From positions 1 to 64,000 of the forward strand of contig BNCN01000007.1 in the NCBI GenBank assembly GCA_014656495.1: DNA of 64,000 nt, read 5' to 3'. A program made the translations under genes and the position numbers. The notes beneath the pieces were generated by a model that searched no databases, was not told the origin of the DNA, and worked only from the letters and a program-made list of their open reading frames with translations. Shown here piece by piece: positions 8,801-17,435 of the stretch. Origin of the DNA: Comamonas sp. KCTC 72670. GTDB taxonomy: Bacteria; Myxococcota; Myxococcia; Myxococcales; Myxococcaceae. Position 1 is the stretch's first letter; each line of letters starts with the position of its first letter.

Positions 8801-11080
8801 CTCTGGCTCGACCTCGCCATGGGGGAACTGCCGGACCTTTGCCTCTCCTCCCTCCACCCACCGCTGCCGGGGCCCCTGCTCCGGGCAGCCCGGCTCCTGT
8901 CAGGCGACGCCCCTTACGAGGGCCCCGTGCTGGCCAGCTTTATTGCGGCGAAGTCCCGGCTCGTGATGGTCCAGGAGTTGGGGCACGAGCGTAGGAAGCC
9001 ACAGGTGGAGCCCGCACTTCGAAAGGCATGGCAGCAGTTAACCCCCTTCCTCAGGGGACATCGGGAGCCCGGGCCAGAGACTCTGCGTGTGCTACTGACA
9101 GGCTGCGAGATGCTCCTTCCCATGGCCGAGGTTGATCCGAAGACTGGACGGGAACTTCTGCGACAGTGCCTCGCCACGCTGAAGCGCTCCGAGGACGCGC
9201 CCTTCACGGACGTTCAGAAGGCGCCCTTCCTAGCGCGGCTTTGGGAGGCTTCCGGCCTCCTCGCTAGGGCACTGGGACGTGGCACGGAAGGCCCCGTCGA
9301 TGCGATGCGGTGGTTGCCGCCCCATGAGCTGGTGCGTAGCACGCTTTCCCGCCTCTTCCCGCGGATCGACGACTCGGTTGGAGACGTGACTTGGTTTTGG
9401 GGCAATGTCCTCGCCCAGATGGAGAGCGCGCTTTGGGGAGCACCGTCGGACGACCGGACCGTCTTGGTGCGCAGCAGTGGAAGCCCTGGTTTCGCCTACC
9501 GTTGGGCGCTCTCCTTCTACTTCTCCCAGATGTGCTTACAGGGACGTCCGCGCGACCCGTATCACTTCATCGCGTGCCTTCAGTTGGCCTGCAACCTGCG
9601 AGTGACATTCCTCCACCGACTCGCCCGACACACCTCACACCCTCAGCTCGGAATGCAGTGCGGCAAACTCTGGAACACGCTTCGCAAGCACGAGGACTTG
9701 CTCGACCAACTCCGCGATGAGGCTAATGCCACCAGGGAGCCGCCCCCCAACCGCGACACCGCGCCGCACGCGGCCCGCGAGGCCGAGACCCTCAGAGAGG
9801 AGGCCGCCAGCCTTTGGCGCGGCATCTCCAAATCACTGCCGAGACAGCGAGACCAGCAGCGCAAGCGGGTTCCCCTCCTTGAGCTGAACACGAAGCTGGA
9901 GGTCCTTGAGGAGGACTTGGCACGGCTTCCCCGTGGCCACGGGCTTCTGGCCATCACCCTGGGACCTGGGGCATCTCCGCTCGTGTCCGTGCTCTGGCAC
10001 GGTCGACAGGGGAGGCAGGGACGCGTCCTGCACGGGCAGGTTCCGGGACTGGGAGGGGCCCTGGCTGCCGTACTCCAACCCTACCCCGAGGATGAGGGCC
10101 CTCGCGCTGGAAGCTCGGCGCCGCGCAACCGCGCCTGGGAGCGGCTCGAGAAGCACCTCAGCGCATTCCTCGAGCAGTCACTGCGGGCGGCCCTCAATGA
10201 GCCGCTGCACTGGGCGGTCCTCGCCCCCGGCGCCATGCGCTCGCTTCCGTGGCTGGGATTGCCCGTGGGCGGCAAGCACCGCCTCTACCAGAGGGTGGCC
10301 AGTCTCCGGCATCTGCCCTGCCTCGGCTTCGACGAGCCGCTTCCGGCCCCCACCCCAGCGGCCCGGCGGGTGTACCTGTTCGTCCCCAGCGAGGAAGGGG
10401 ACGGCGCCTCCTTCGGCGCGACCGCAATCAAGACCCTGTGCGGCCTCACGCCTCCCAAACTTACCCTCGAGCCCGCATGGATTGAAGGGCGCTCGGTGAG
10501 CGAGTGGGAGCGCCTCCAAGCTGTCTCACACGACGTGCGATCCCTCCGGCTTTATGCCGCCAACGCCCCCCACTTCAACCTCCCGCTACCCGGCTGTGAA
10601 GAGGTCGAGCTGTGGGCCGCGAATCCGAGCTGGAAGGATGCTTGGCACGCGGGGCTCGATGATGCCGACCGGATTCCAGGCCCTGCTGGTGACTTCCTTG
10701 CATCAGGCGCAAGAGCGGTGCTCGACCTGGCCTGGCCAGTTCACGACGTCGTCAAAGCGCTGGTCTGCGAGCAGCACGGAGGCGCCCGCGCGGAAGGCAA
10801 CCCGGGGCCCGCCGCGCTCTGCCTAGCCATCCAGCGGACACGCTCCATGCTCTCGCATTGGGCCAGACACGCCCGGCGATCAAGGTCCCTGAGGGAGGCC
10901 CTTGCACTGCTGGACGAGCGCCGTGGGGCCTCGCTGGCAGCGCATCTTCCTCCAAGCGGCGTCTTCCCATTCGCGGACCGGCACACCGCACCGGCCCTGG
11001 AGGGACTGACCGTGGATGACCTCATCACAGAGTTGCTCCACCCCTCTCACTTGGCGGCCTTCCGTTGGTGGGGAAACTGA
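5813..11080 (+). CDS. TPR protein with active and inactive CHAT protease domains
   Basis: A 1755-residue protein. Residues ~20-200 hold TPR-like helical pairs (EGRLAAAHEVFLEAARLHP; ALYNLGNLHEQRRDWEEAIHAY). A CHAT protease domain spans ~509-880, with His688 in CFYTHG and Cys727 in VELWACQSG, an intact dyad. A helical middle follows, then a second CHAT-like domain from ~1375 to the end whose equivalent positions are Ala1583 (LYAANA) and Ala1603 (VELWAANP), so it cannot be catalytic. ATG 5813 is chosen because GAAGGA (5799-5804) lies eight bases upstream; the open frame continues further upstream only by overlapping the MBL gene. CHAT proteins are caspase-clan proteases often fused to TPRs, for example the TPR-CHAT of type III-E CRISPR systems; no CRISPR components are present here. 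Likely a sensor-protease that activates the operon's caspase or another partner (inference). Confidence 0.85.
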   Translation: MESFSKFSEEIKYSVDLESTAWGRRSSQLRQQAFRHKQEGRLAAAHEVFLEAARLHPDDDPSTAAAGAWHDLAKSFMDLSGRLPEERYLQAEHLLRRAAQSPGRRKYPGRLAVTLTMLASCLRYRADALPRGNAAEALLDEAVLHSNEAVRLTEGLGPSGRPGCIDALYNLGNLHEQRRDWEEAIHAYDKALTLQQAVSVATGAKPDYSVRLELSKVLPRRSGPGDRERALQLLVEVADREPDHVDEAWLWRATLLMDEPTHRDEAARALERINPLRLKTDRVSLMAELHQRLDPTSQRALELFRLLAQQAMHRRKAVLTDLDADHSACEAQEAASSAARVLAQRGEAVAAFIELENVSGLRYLEALHPYHYRPADPVLNELWQHRLKLATQASYLATFAGNLRLMTVDAQREAAGGLATAFEDKVAKDPSFPHMGIGDPWLTSVLRGAVSASHPAEYVQALAEDRAEEAYQVIALLLERCPEAERERMMGSPFLDVAALERILAEQPGTVLVRLHQGQDLLAVAVWLKDGRVVGNASRANVPLNGWDLVAQAARTPERADPENWNALLASIDISSAFLPAPRQRIILLPSYLAAFLPLAALGPEGRRPLDLFASILWLPSLAPLMGRQVAHPPRRGTLTVLPGTTRFHALATGLLLPDERSIEGAAALPEEVASQARTADVICFYTHGFHSAAEEPYLKLHGKHQLDRSVLVNQWEGAERVELWACQSGVNAPLDPRNPIVDEAFGLDFEFLRVGVRSAIGTLWKVPDFVTACIVHRFRKELLAGRDAAEALAQAQRWWTGDGLRALTQHMSGAPRKEGYRNFIASLGADLAEEDLQDMLSSVPAARASTDVMSKAELALLHTVFASPLSWAGFRFVGVPEWRPLEAWTEEHERPASDEVKSKVERLLSSVERAGDPAPSVQDWLESALSSALAACEGRQPSAEEALAIARIYSARQVSARPHNLLLALEWLHERLASTGLAPEEDARLRTEAAHLWLDLAMGELPDLCLSSLHPPLPGPLLRAARLLSGDAPYEGPVLASFIAAKSRLVMVQELGHERRKPQVEPALRKAWQQLTPFLRGHREPGPETLRVLLTGCEMLLPMAEVDPKTGRELLRQCLATLKRSEDAPFTDVQKAPFLARLWEASGLLARALGRGTEGPVDAMRWLPPHELVRSTLSRLFPRIDDSVGDVTWFWGNVLAQMESALWGAPSDDRTVLVRSSGSPGFAYRWALSFYFSQMCLQGRPRDPYHFIACLQLACNLRVTFLHRLARHTSHPQLGMQCGKLWNTLRKHEDLLDQLRDEANATREPPPNRDTAPHAAREAETLREEAASLWRGISKSLPRQRDQQRKRVPLLELNTKLEVLEEDLARLPRGHGLLAITLGPGASPLVSVLWHGRQGRQGRVLHGQVPGLGGALAAVLQPYPEDEGPRAGSSAPRNRAWERLEKHLSAFLEQSLRAALNEPLHWAVLAPGAMRSLPWLGLPVGGKHRLYQRVASLRHLPCLGFDEPLPAPTPAARRVYLFVPSEEGDGASFGATAIKTLCGLTPPKLTLEPAWIEGRSVSEWERLQAVSHDVRSLRLYAANAPHFNLPLPGCEEVELWAANPSWKDAWHAGLDDADRIPGPAGDFLASGARAVLDLAWPVHDVVKALVCEQHGGARAEGNPGPAALCLAIQRTRSMLSHWARHARRSRSLREALALLDERRGASLAAHLPPSGVFPFADRHTAPALEGLTVDDLITELLHPSHLAAFRWWGN

Positions 11081-11822
11081 GGCCGGGCGACTCACATCTT
11101 CGAGTCACTCATTGAGCGTCACCCGCTGCAGTGGGCAGGTTCATTATGCTGCCAGATTCTTGGTCTCGGCTATCCGCGAGTACTGCGCTGGACAGACGTA
11201 GCCCAAGACTTAGAGGCGCCGCTTCGGGTGGAAGCAGGGCCTGTGGCTATTGAACCTATTTGCGTGCACTACAACCGTACGCAGAGCAACTGGCTCAACC
11301 AGGCGGAAATTGAGATGAACCTCGTCTCTCGCCAACTTCTGTTGCATTTATTGGCACCGGAGCGCCTCCGCCTCCGTGGAGGTGCGCTAGAAAAGGCCTC
11401 GTGCCCGGGCGTGCGACGCCAACCGCAACCGCATCCCCATTCGCGGGGCCTTGACGTTCGCAAAGGCCCGCAGAACCGTCCGCTATCAATCGGCAGACTT
11501 CATCCGAAGCGAGGACGAGTTCGAGGAGCGCGTTCTTGAGGTTGTCGACCCCGGTCGAGACCTTGTAACGGCGGCCGTTCGCCCTCTTGGAAACGGAGTT
11601 CGTCGGCCTGCTCGGACTCTTGGGCTTCCGGCCTCGCATGCCATTGCTTCCAGCGGTACCGCTGTCCGCCTCCGGCCAAGCCGCGTCCATTAGAGCCTCG
11701 GGCGCCGCCAGGTCCGTCCAGCGGATCTCGACGCCGACCCAGGCTCCCCTGAACTCGCCTCAACGCTTCGCCTTCAAGACGTACTCTTGAGGGACGAGGC
11801 GGGCAGCGATACCCAACAGGCC
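11081..11822. other. Degenerate DNA between the CHAT gene and tRNA-Thr
   Basis: No intact gene is supported. The segment holds an IS630 transposase remnant (listed separately) and, after about 11490, short open stretches on both strands with no family I recognise. Islands in tRNA genes normally carry an integrase near the intact tRNA end. None is readable here, so the integrase has been lost or eroded beyond recognition. Confidence 0.5.
11267..11490 (+). pseudogene. IS630-family transposase remnant
   Basis: The peptide NWLNQAEIEMNLVSRQLL (11288-11341) matches the well-conserved IS630 C-terminal block (typically SWLN-x-AEIE-x-x-x-LSRQ). A later piece in a different frame, DANRNRIPIRGALTFAKARR, resembles the following family block that ends in a basic KAR-type tail. 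The two pieces need a frameshift between about 11341 and 11410, and the upstream catalytic domain is not found. This is therefore a short, decayed fragment and not a functional gene. Confidence 0.65.
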
Positions 11823-11944
<122 letters not shown>

Positions 11945-12281
11945 GCGACAGGTGGGCGGGGAGTACCATGGGGTCGCATGTCCGGCAAGCAGAATTGAAG
12001 TGAGCCCCGGATCAATTCGTGTGGCCGCATCAATCCACTCGCGCCGCCATCGTTGGGTTTCCAACCATCTTCGAGGTTGGCCACCCTGACATGGATGACA
12101 CACCGCGTCTGTCGCCGCTGACACATCGCGTTGCGATAAGTGCCCGTTATCTTTCTGGATTCTGTAGAGCGGACGGGTGCTTGGCGCGGTTGAACTCTCG
12201 TACCGCATATGCACATAAGGGCGCCGCTACCCCCACGTGCCTCGCCCACACCCGGCGACGCGACAAGGAGCATCTTCCGTC
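11945..12281. other. Intergenic region between tRNA-Thr and glutamate dehydrogenase
   Basis: Divergent control region with no gene supported. It must contain the tRNA promoter on the minus strand and the dehydrogenase promoter on the plus strand. The sequence is locally less GC-rich than the flanking coding DNA, as expected for promoters. Confidence 0.5.
11960..11988 (-). promoter_or_regulatory. Possible tRNA-Thr promoter
   Basis: On the minus strand a TTGCCG -35-like hexamer (complement of 11983-11988) and a TACTCC -10-like hexamer (complement of 11960-11965) are separated by 17 bases. Transcription would start a few bases before the mature 5' end at 11944. The -10 is weak, so this is tentative. 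Confidence 0.3.
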
Positions 12282-13832
12282 ATGGCCAGCGAAGAGAATT
12301 TCATGCGCGCCCCGGCCCCCACGCCCAAGCGCACCGTCTACACCGAGGCGATGGAGATCTTCCATCGGGCCTCGGACCTCATCGCGCTGGACAAGCGCGT
12401 CCGGCTCGAGCTCGAGGAGCCGGACTACGAGCACATCTTCTACGTCACGGCCAAGCTCAAGGACCGCCTGGTCCCCCTGCCGGAGGACAAGGCGCGCGGC
12501 TTCGCGAACCTGCCCGAGACGCAGGTGCGCAACAAGGAAGGCCTGGAGCTGCTGGCCAACGGCAACATCATCCTCAACGGCCGCGCCCTGCTCGGCTCGG
12601 ACGTGGACATCCGCCAGGGCCACCTGCGCCTGCCCGACGGCAAGGTGTACCAGCTGGTCCCCGGTGAGTCGCAGCGCTTCAAGGCCTACCGCGTGCAGCA
12701 CAACCAGGCGCGCGGCCCCTACAAGGGCGGCCTGCGCTACCACCGCGAAGTCTCCCTGGACCTCTTCAAGGCCCTGGCCGCGGAGATGACCTGGAAGACG
12801 GCCATCGCGGAGGTCCCCTTCGGCGGCGGCAAGGGCGGCATCCAGATTGACCCGCGCGAGTACGGCCGCGAGGAGATCGAGGCCATCACCCTGCGCTTCA
12901 TGTACCGGCTCAAGAGCATGATTGGCCCGGACATCGACATCCCGGCGCCGGACGTGGGCACCAACCCCGGCATCATGGCCCTGCTCTACCGCCAGTACTC
13001 GGACGGCGAGCGCGAGCGCCACAACCTGCGCGGCATCGTCACCGGCAAGGACGTGCGCATCGGCGGCTCCGAGGGCCGCAACAAGGCCACCGGCCAGGGC
13101 GTCGCCTTCTGCATCGAGGACTACTACGCCGACCGCGGCGAGTCCGTGAAGGGCAAGACGTTCATCCTCCAGGGCTTCGGCAACGTGGGCAGCCACGCCG
13201 CCATCATCCTGGCGCAGATGGGCGCCCGCCTCCTGGCGGTGAACGACGCCGACGGCACCATCTTCAACGGCGACGGCATCGACGTGACGGCGCTGTCCTC
13301 CTACGTCCAGGACTCGAAGAATCTCAAGCACAGCGTGCTCGGCTTCCCCGGCGCGCAGCGCATCGAGAAGAAGGACCTCTGGGACGTCCAGGCCGACATC
13401 CTCATCCCCGCGGCCCTGGGCGGCGAGATCACCGCCGACGTGGCCGAGCGCCTCCGCGTGAAGCTGGTGGCCGAGGGCGCCAACGGCCCCACCACCCCGG
13501 AAGCCGACCGCATCCTGGAGAAGCGCGGCATCGAGCTCATCCCGGACATCATCGCCAACGCCGGCGGCGTGACGGTGAGCTACTACGAGTGGATCCAGAA
13601 CAAGCGCATGGAGCGCTGGAGCGAGGCCGAGGTCGATCAGCGCCTCGAGCGCGCCATGAAGCGCAACTACCGCATCATCCGCGACATCTCGCGCAACCAG
13701 CCGCGCAAGACGGAGATGCATGACAGCCGCCAGTACTGCATTGGCCAGACGGTGGACACCCGCTGCGCCGCGATGATCCTCGCGCTCAAGCGCATCGAGG
13801 CGCACTACCTCCTCGAGGGCTTCTCGCAGTAA
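12282..13832 (+). CDS. gdhA: Glu/Leu/Phe/Val family glutamate dehydrogenase
   Basis: A 516-residue dehydrogenase interconverting glutamate and 2-oxoglutarate plus ammonia with NAD(P). The substrate-binding and catalytic Lys region is present (RGPYKGGLRYH, then TWKTAIAEVPFGGGKGGI). The dinucleotide-binding Rossmann motif is GFGNVGSHAA, followed by the acidic VNDADG that usually favours NAD. The N-terminal ~60 residues and the ~100-residue segment before the catalytic block make it somewhat longer than the usual ~420-450 residues. ATG 12282 has AAGGAG at 12265-12270. It is a single-gene unit, followed by a terminator at 13860. It is probably the host gene flanking the island and central to amino-acid catabolism in a protein-feeding organism. 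Confidence 0.92.
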   Translation: MASEENFMRAPAPTPKRTVYTEAMEIFHRASDLIALDKRVRLELEEPDYEHIFYVTAKLKDRLVPLPEDKARGFANLPETQVRNKEGLELLANGNIILNGRALLGSDVDIRQGHLRLPDGKVYQLVPGESQRFKAYRVQHNQARGPYKGGLRYHREVSLDLFKALAAEMTWKTAIAEVPFGGGKGGIQIDPREYGREEIEAITLRFMYRLKSMIGPDIDIPAPDVGTNPGIMALLYRQYSDGERERHNLRGIVTGKDVRIGGSEGRNKATGQGVAFCIEDYYADRGESVKGKTFILQGFGNVGSHAAIILAQMGARLLAVNDADGTIFNGDGIDVTALSSYVQDSKNLKHSVLGFPGAQRIEKKDLWDVQADILIPAALGGEITADVAERLRVKLVAEGANGPTTPEADRILEKRGIELIPDIIANAGGVTVSYYEWIQNKRMERWSEAEVDQRLERAMKRNYRIIRDISRNQPRKTEMHDSRQYCIGQTVDTRCAAMILALKRIEAHYLLEGFSQ

Positions 13833-13859
13833 CGCCGCTCGGCGCGCGCCGGAAACACG

Positions 13860-13897
13860 AAGGGCACGGTCCTCCATTCGGAAGGCCGTGCCCTTTG
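13860..13897 (+). terminator. Terminator after glutamate dehydrogenase
   Basis: AAGGGCACGG (13860-13869) pairs with CCGTGCCCTT (13886-13895), followed by TTG. It lies 28 bases after the stop and would also serve leftward transcripts of the PilZ gene only weakly. Confidence 0.75.
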
Positions 13898-13989
13898 TCA
13901 TTCGCGGGCCCGACAGGGTGGCTCGGCGGCCCCCGCTGTGTCCGGGAGCGCCAGGCCGCGCAAGCCCCTCACGGGACCGGGGACAACCC

Positions 13990-14349
13990 TCAGTGCATCA
14001 CCCGCTCGCGGTCCACCAGGAGCAAGGGCGCGTCGTCCTGCGTCTCATAGGCCACGATGCGCAGCCCCACGCCGCGGCTGCTGCCCTCGCGCCCGTCCTT
14101 GCGCCCGAAGGCCAGGGCCACCTGGTAGCGGACCTCGCACAGGCACGTCATCTCCGTCCCGTCCTCGCCCGCGAACGTCACCTTGAGCTTCTCGCCCAGG
14201 CCCACCTGATCCCGGACCTCCACGAACATGCCGCGGGCGCTGATGTTGCGGCCCACCCCACGCAGCATCCCGTCCTGGGTGGTGAGGTACACGGTGAAGA
14301 CCTTGTCGAAACGGAGGTGGGACCGGCGCTCGTGGGGACGTTCGAACAT
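13990..14349 (-). CDS. PilZ domain protein
   Basis: A 119-residue single-domain PilZ protein, a family that binds cyclic di-GMP and regulates motility, exopolysaccharide or development. The RxxxR element is RRSHLR near the N-terminus and the second motif is NISARG (D/N-x-S-x-x-G) about 25 residues later, so ligand-binding residues are present. The start at 14349 is chosen because GGGAG precedes it at suitable spacing and the family similarity begins at FERPHERR. The frame is open for 24 further codons upstream. It has no signal peptide. It stands alone, convergent with the dehydrogenase. Confidence 0.85.
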   Translation of the reverse strand: MFERPHERRSHLRFDKVFTVYLTTQDGMLRGVGRNISARGMFVEVRDQVGLGEKLKVTFAGEDGTEMTCLCEVRYQVALAFGRKDGREGSSRGVGLRIVAYETQDDAPLLLVDRERVMH

Positions 14350-14518
14350 GGGGGGTGGCTCCCGGAACAGGTGGTGACAGGGGCAAACTACACGGTAGCC
14401 AGATGTAGGCAACTTCTTCACCTACATCCACCCCCACACACCCATGTAACGGCTGCCGAGCAGGCGCCCGGCGTGGCACCATTCCTGGCTGAACCCCTGT
14501 TCCCCGGAGACCCCGCCC

Positions 14519-15151
14519 GTGAACCGCATCCTCCTTGCCGCCGCCTTCCTCCTGCCCGCGCTCGCCTTCGCGGACGCAGACCCTCGCTTCGCCAAGCTGC
14601 GCGACGAGGCCGAGCCGCTCGGCGGACTGGGGACCTTCCTGGAGAAGTACATTGGCGCCTGCGAAGGCCCGTTCGTGGACGCGCAGTGCAAGGCCAACGC
14701 GGAGGCGTTCCGGAAGAAGTACCAGGGCAAGCGGCTGTACATGATCGTCACCGAGGACGACGCGTCCATGCTCAGCCCGGGGCCGTACTCGCCGGGGACG
14801 GGGGAGTACACCATCAACATCACCCCGTTCTTCCCGGGCGGCAGCTCGGCGCTCACCCACGGCGCGCCCAAGAAGACGGACGCCAACGGCAACCCGGTCC
14901 TCCCCTACCTCACCGTCACCGGGGAGCTGCCGGAGGGCTGGAACCTGCAGATGTTCACCCGCATGTTCTCCATGCGCGCGGTGCGGGCCCAGGTCGTCTT
15001 CACCCCGCAGAGCGTGTGGAGCCTGCCCAAGAAGAATGGCGGGAAGAACCACGGCGTGACGGCCCGCATCGAGGCCATCCTCCTCACGGAGGGCCGCAGC
15101 GGTCAGCCCATGGGCCTGTGGCTCAACGGCAAGGACGCCAAGAAGCGCTAG
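14519..15151 (+). CDS. Secreted protein of unknown function
   Basis: A 210-residue protein with a clear Sec signal peptide (MNRILLAAAFLLPALAFADA, cleavage probably after AFA). The mature part has no family I recognise. It is rich in Gly/Pro turns and contains KTDANGNPVLPYLTVTGELPEG and a lysine-rich end. Start is GTG at 14519 with GGAGA at 14503-14507. It is periplasmic or exported, single-domain, and convergent with the HtrA gene, whose stop is only eight bases away. Confidence 0.7.
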   Translation: MNRILLAAAFLLPALAFADADPRFAKLRDEAEPLGGLGTFLEKYIGACEGPFVDAQCKANAEAFRKKYQGKRLYMIVTEDDASMLSPGPYSPGTGEYTINITPFFPGGSSALTHGAPKKTDANGNPVLPYLTVTGELPEGWNLQMFTRMFSMRAVRAQVVFTPQSVWSLPKKNGGKNHGVTARIEAILLTEGRSGQPMGLWLNGKDAKKR

Positions 15152-15158
15152 GCGCGCC

Positions 15159-16616
15159 TCACCGGGCGACGGCGATGTACTGGAGCGCGTCGCCCCGCTT
15201 CACCCGCAGCAGGATGCTGGCGCCGGCGCTGCCCTTGGACAGCGCCGCCCGCACCCCCGCGGCGTCCTTCACCCGGCGGCGGTTCACCTCCGTCACCACG
15301 TCCCCCGCCCGCAGGCCGGCCGACTCCGCCGGGCTGCGCGGGGTGACGCCGGAGACCAGGGCCCCCGACCAGGCCGTCTCGCCCAGGGGCGCGGCCACCT
15401 CGGGCGTGAGGTCGCGGAGCACCAGCCCCACCTCCTCCTCGCTGGTGGTGCGCTGGATGAGGCCCTCGGTGGCCTCCTGCGCGGGGCGCGCCACCAGCCG
15501 CACCGTGACTTCCTGCGTGGTGTCCCCGCGCATCAGCGACAGGCGCGCCTCCGTGCCCGGCGCCAGCAGCGCCACCTTGCGCAGCAGCTGCAGGTAGGAG
15601 CCGATGGGCCGCCCGTTGACGGCCACCAGCCGGTCCCCGGAGCGGATGCCCGCGGCGGCGGCGGGGCTGCCCTTGTAGACGTCCTTCACCAGGGGCGCCC
15701 GGCGCTCGCCGCCGTTGACGCCGTCGTCGTTGATGACGACGCCCAGCCAGCCGCGCTCCAGCTTCCCGTTCTCCCGGAGGTTGGGCAGCAGCTCCTTCAC
15801 CAGGTTGATGGGCACCGCGAAGCCAATGCCCTGCCCCTGGCTGATGATGGCGGTGTTCACCCCCACCACCTCGCCCTTCATGTTGAAGAGCGGCCCGCCG
15901 GAGTTGCCGGGGTTGATGAGCGCGTCCGTCTGGATGAAGTCGTCGAACTGGCCCACGCCCAGCACGCGCTCCTTGGCGGAGATCATGCCGTGCGACACCG
16001 AGTGGTCCAGGCCGAAGGGGTTGCCAATGGCCACCACCCAGTCCCCCACCGCCATCCGGTCCGAGTCCCCCAGGTACACCGCGGGCAGGCGCCCCAGGTC
16101 CACGCCGCTCAGCCGCAGCAGCGCCACGTCCGTGGAGGCGTCGCGGCCCACCACGGAGGCGGCGAACTCGCGGCCATCCGACAGCCGCACGGCGATCTGC
16201 TGGGCGTTGGCCACCACGTGGTTGTTGGTGACGACGTGCCCGTCGGACGTCAGCACGAAGCCGGAGCCCGTCGCCCGCTTCATGCCCTCCAGCCCGTTAC
16301 TGCGCGGCCCCACGGTGGTGATGTTGACGACGCCCGCCTCCACCGCGCGAATCAGCGGCGCCAGCGAGGACGGCGGGACGAAGTCGGGGATGCCCGGGTC
16401 GCCCTCGCCGCGCTCCTGCCACAGGCCCAGCTCGGCCGTCTGGCCCTCCGCTCCGGCGGCCCGCGCCGCGAACCAGGCGGCGTGCTCACGCGCTCGCGCG
16501 GGCAGCCAGGTGTCGAGAGGACTCGCGGCGCTCGCCGCCCCAGGGATGAGCGCCAGCGCCAGACAGACGGACAGAAATCGGGAAGACACGGGGAGGCAGC
16601 TTACACGGCGGGCCAT
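15159..16616 (-). CDS. HtrA/DegP-type serine protease
   Basis: A 485-residue periplasmic protease and chaperone for misfolded envelope proteins. It has a signal peptide (residues 1-30), an S1C trypsin-like domain with the complete triad His133 (TNNHVV), Asp163 (TDVALL) and Ser239 (PGNSGG), then two PDZ domains (about 280-375 and 385-480; SPAAAAGIRSGD and SPAESAGLRAGD). Length and order match DegP/DegQ. It lies upstream, on the same strand, of the convergent secreted gene and just after grpE, consistent with a proteostasis cluster (GrpE, FtsH, HtrA). Confidence 0.92.
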   Translation of the reverse strand: MARRVSCLPVSSRFLSVCLALALIPGAASAASPLDTWLPARAREHAAWFAARAAGAEGQTAELGLWQERGEGDPGIPDFVPPSSLAPLIRAVEAGVVNITTVGPRSNGLEGMKRATGSGFVLTSDGHVVTNNHVVANAQQIAVRLSDGREFAASVVGRDASTDVALLRLSGVDLGRLPAVYLGDSDRMAVGDWVVAIGNPFGLDHSVSHGMISAKERVLGVGQFDDFIQTDALINPGNSGGPLFNMKGEVVGVNTAIISQGQGIGFAVPINLVKELLPNLRENGKLERGWLGVVINDDGVNGGERRAPLVKDVYKGSPAAAAGIRSGDRLVAVNGRPIGSYLQLLRKVALLAPGTEARLSLMRGDTTQEVTVRLVARPAQEATEGLIQRTTSEEEVGLVLRDLTPEVAAPLGETAWSGALVSGVTPRSPAESAGLRAGDVVTEVNRRRVKDAAGVRAALSKGSAGASILLRVKRGDALQYIAVAR

Positions 16617-16685
16617 GGTCGAGCGGACTCAACAACAGGGCCCGGCGCCCCCTTCCCGTGTCGGGGGGCGCCGACAAGCGCCGCG

Positions 16686-17327
16686 TCAGGCCTGGGCGGG
16701 GGCGATGTACTTCGCCACCTTCACCCGGGCCGGGCGGATGACGCGGTCCTTCAGCCGGTAGCCCGCACGCAGCTCGGCGACGATGCGCTGGTCCTCGTCC
16801 GGGGTGGTGGTGATTTCCATGTCCGCGGCCTCGGCCACGTTCGGGTCGAACGTCTGGCCCACCACCTGGAGGCGCTCGATGCCGGTGCCCTGGACCTTGG
16901 TGAGCAGCACCTCGCGAATCATCCGCACGCCCTCGGCCAGCGGCGAGGTGTCGTTCGCGGAGGCGGAGAGGCAGCGGTCCAGCTCGTCGATGGCCTCCAG
17001 CAGCGTGACGGCCACGTTGCCGCGCTCCACGTCCAGCATGCGCTCCCGCTCACGGGTGAGCCGCTGCTTGAACTCCTCGCGGTCCTTCTCACCGGCCTGC
17101 ACGGCGCGCACGGCGGTGTCGTACTTCTTGCGAAGCGTGTCCAGCTCCGCCACCAGCCGCTCCCGCTCCGGGTCCTTGGCGGAGGCGGCGCGCTCGTCGG
17201 CGTCCACTTCCGGGGCCTGCTGCTGCGAGGAGGTCCCTCCGGCGGCGGAGACAGGGGCCTCGCCGTTGGCGGACGAGGGCTGCTGCGAGGCTTCGGAGGC
17301 TGCGTCGGTGGGGGTGTTACCGGCCAT
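16686..17327 (-). CDS. grpE: GrpE nucleotide exchange factor
   Basis: A 213-residue co-chaperone that releases ADP from DnaK. The order is an acidic, low-complexity N-terminus (1-60), a long coiled coil with RKKYDTAVRAVQAGEKDREEFKQR, then the compact beta domain containing TFDPNVAEAADMEITTTPDEDQRIVAELRAGY and the typical ending DRVIRPARVKVA. The start at 17327 (MAGNTP) is preferred over an in-frame extension because the added residues have no similarity. dnaK is not in the window. The gene lies between the sigma-1.1-like gene and htrA on the same strand. Confidence 0.9.
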   Translation of the reverse strand: MAGNTPTDAASEASQQPSSANGEAPVSAAGGTSSQQQAPEVDADERAASAKDPERERLVAELDTLRKKYDTAVRAVQAGEKDREEFKQRLTRERERMLDVERGNVAVTLLEAIDELDRCLSASANDTSPLAEGVRMIREVLLTKVQGTGIERLQVVGQTFDPNVAEAADMEITTTPDEDQRIVAELRAGYRLKDRVIRPARVKVAKYIAPAQA

Positions 17328-17435
17328 GTCGAACCTGAGGCGTTGGTGGGTGCGCGGTCTCGCGCGAAAGGTTGGGAGGCACTGCTGCTGCCCGGAACCT
17401 AACCGCGAGACGGCACCTGTCAACGCAGGAGCGAG

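Noticed and set aside
5813-11080. CHAT protein as the type III-E CRISPR TPR-CHAT
   Set aside because: No gRAMP/Cas7-11, cas1/2 or repeats occur in the window, and a second CHAT domain is present.
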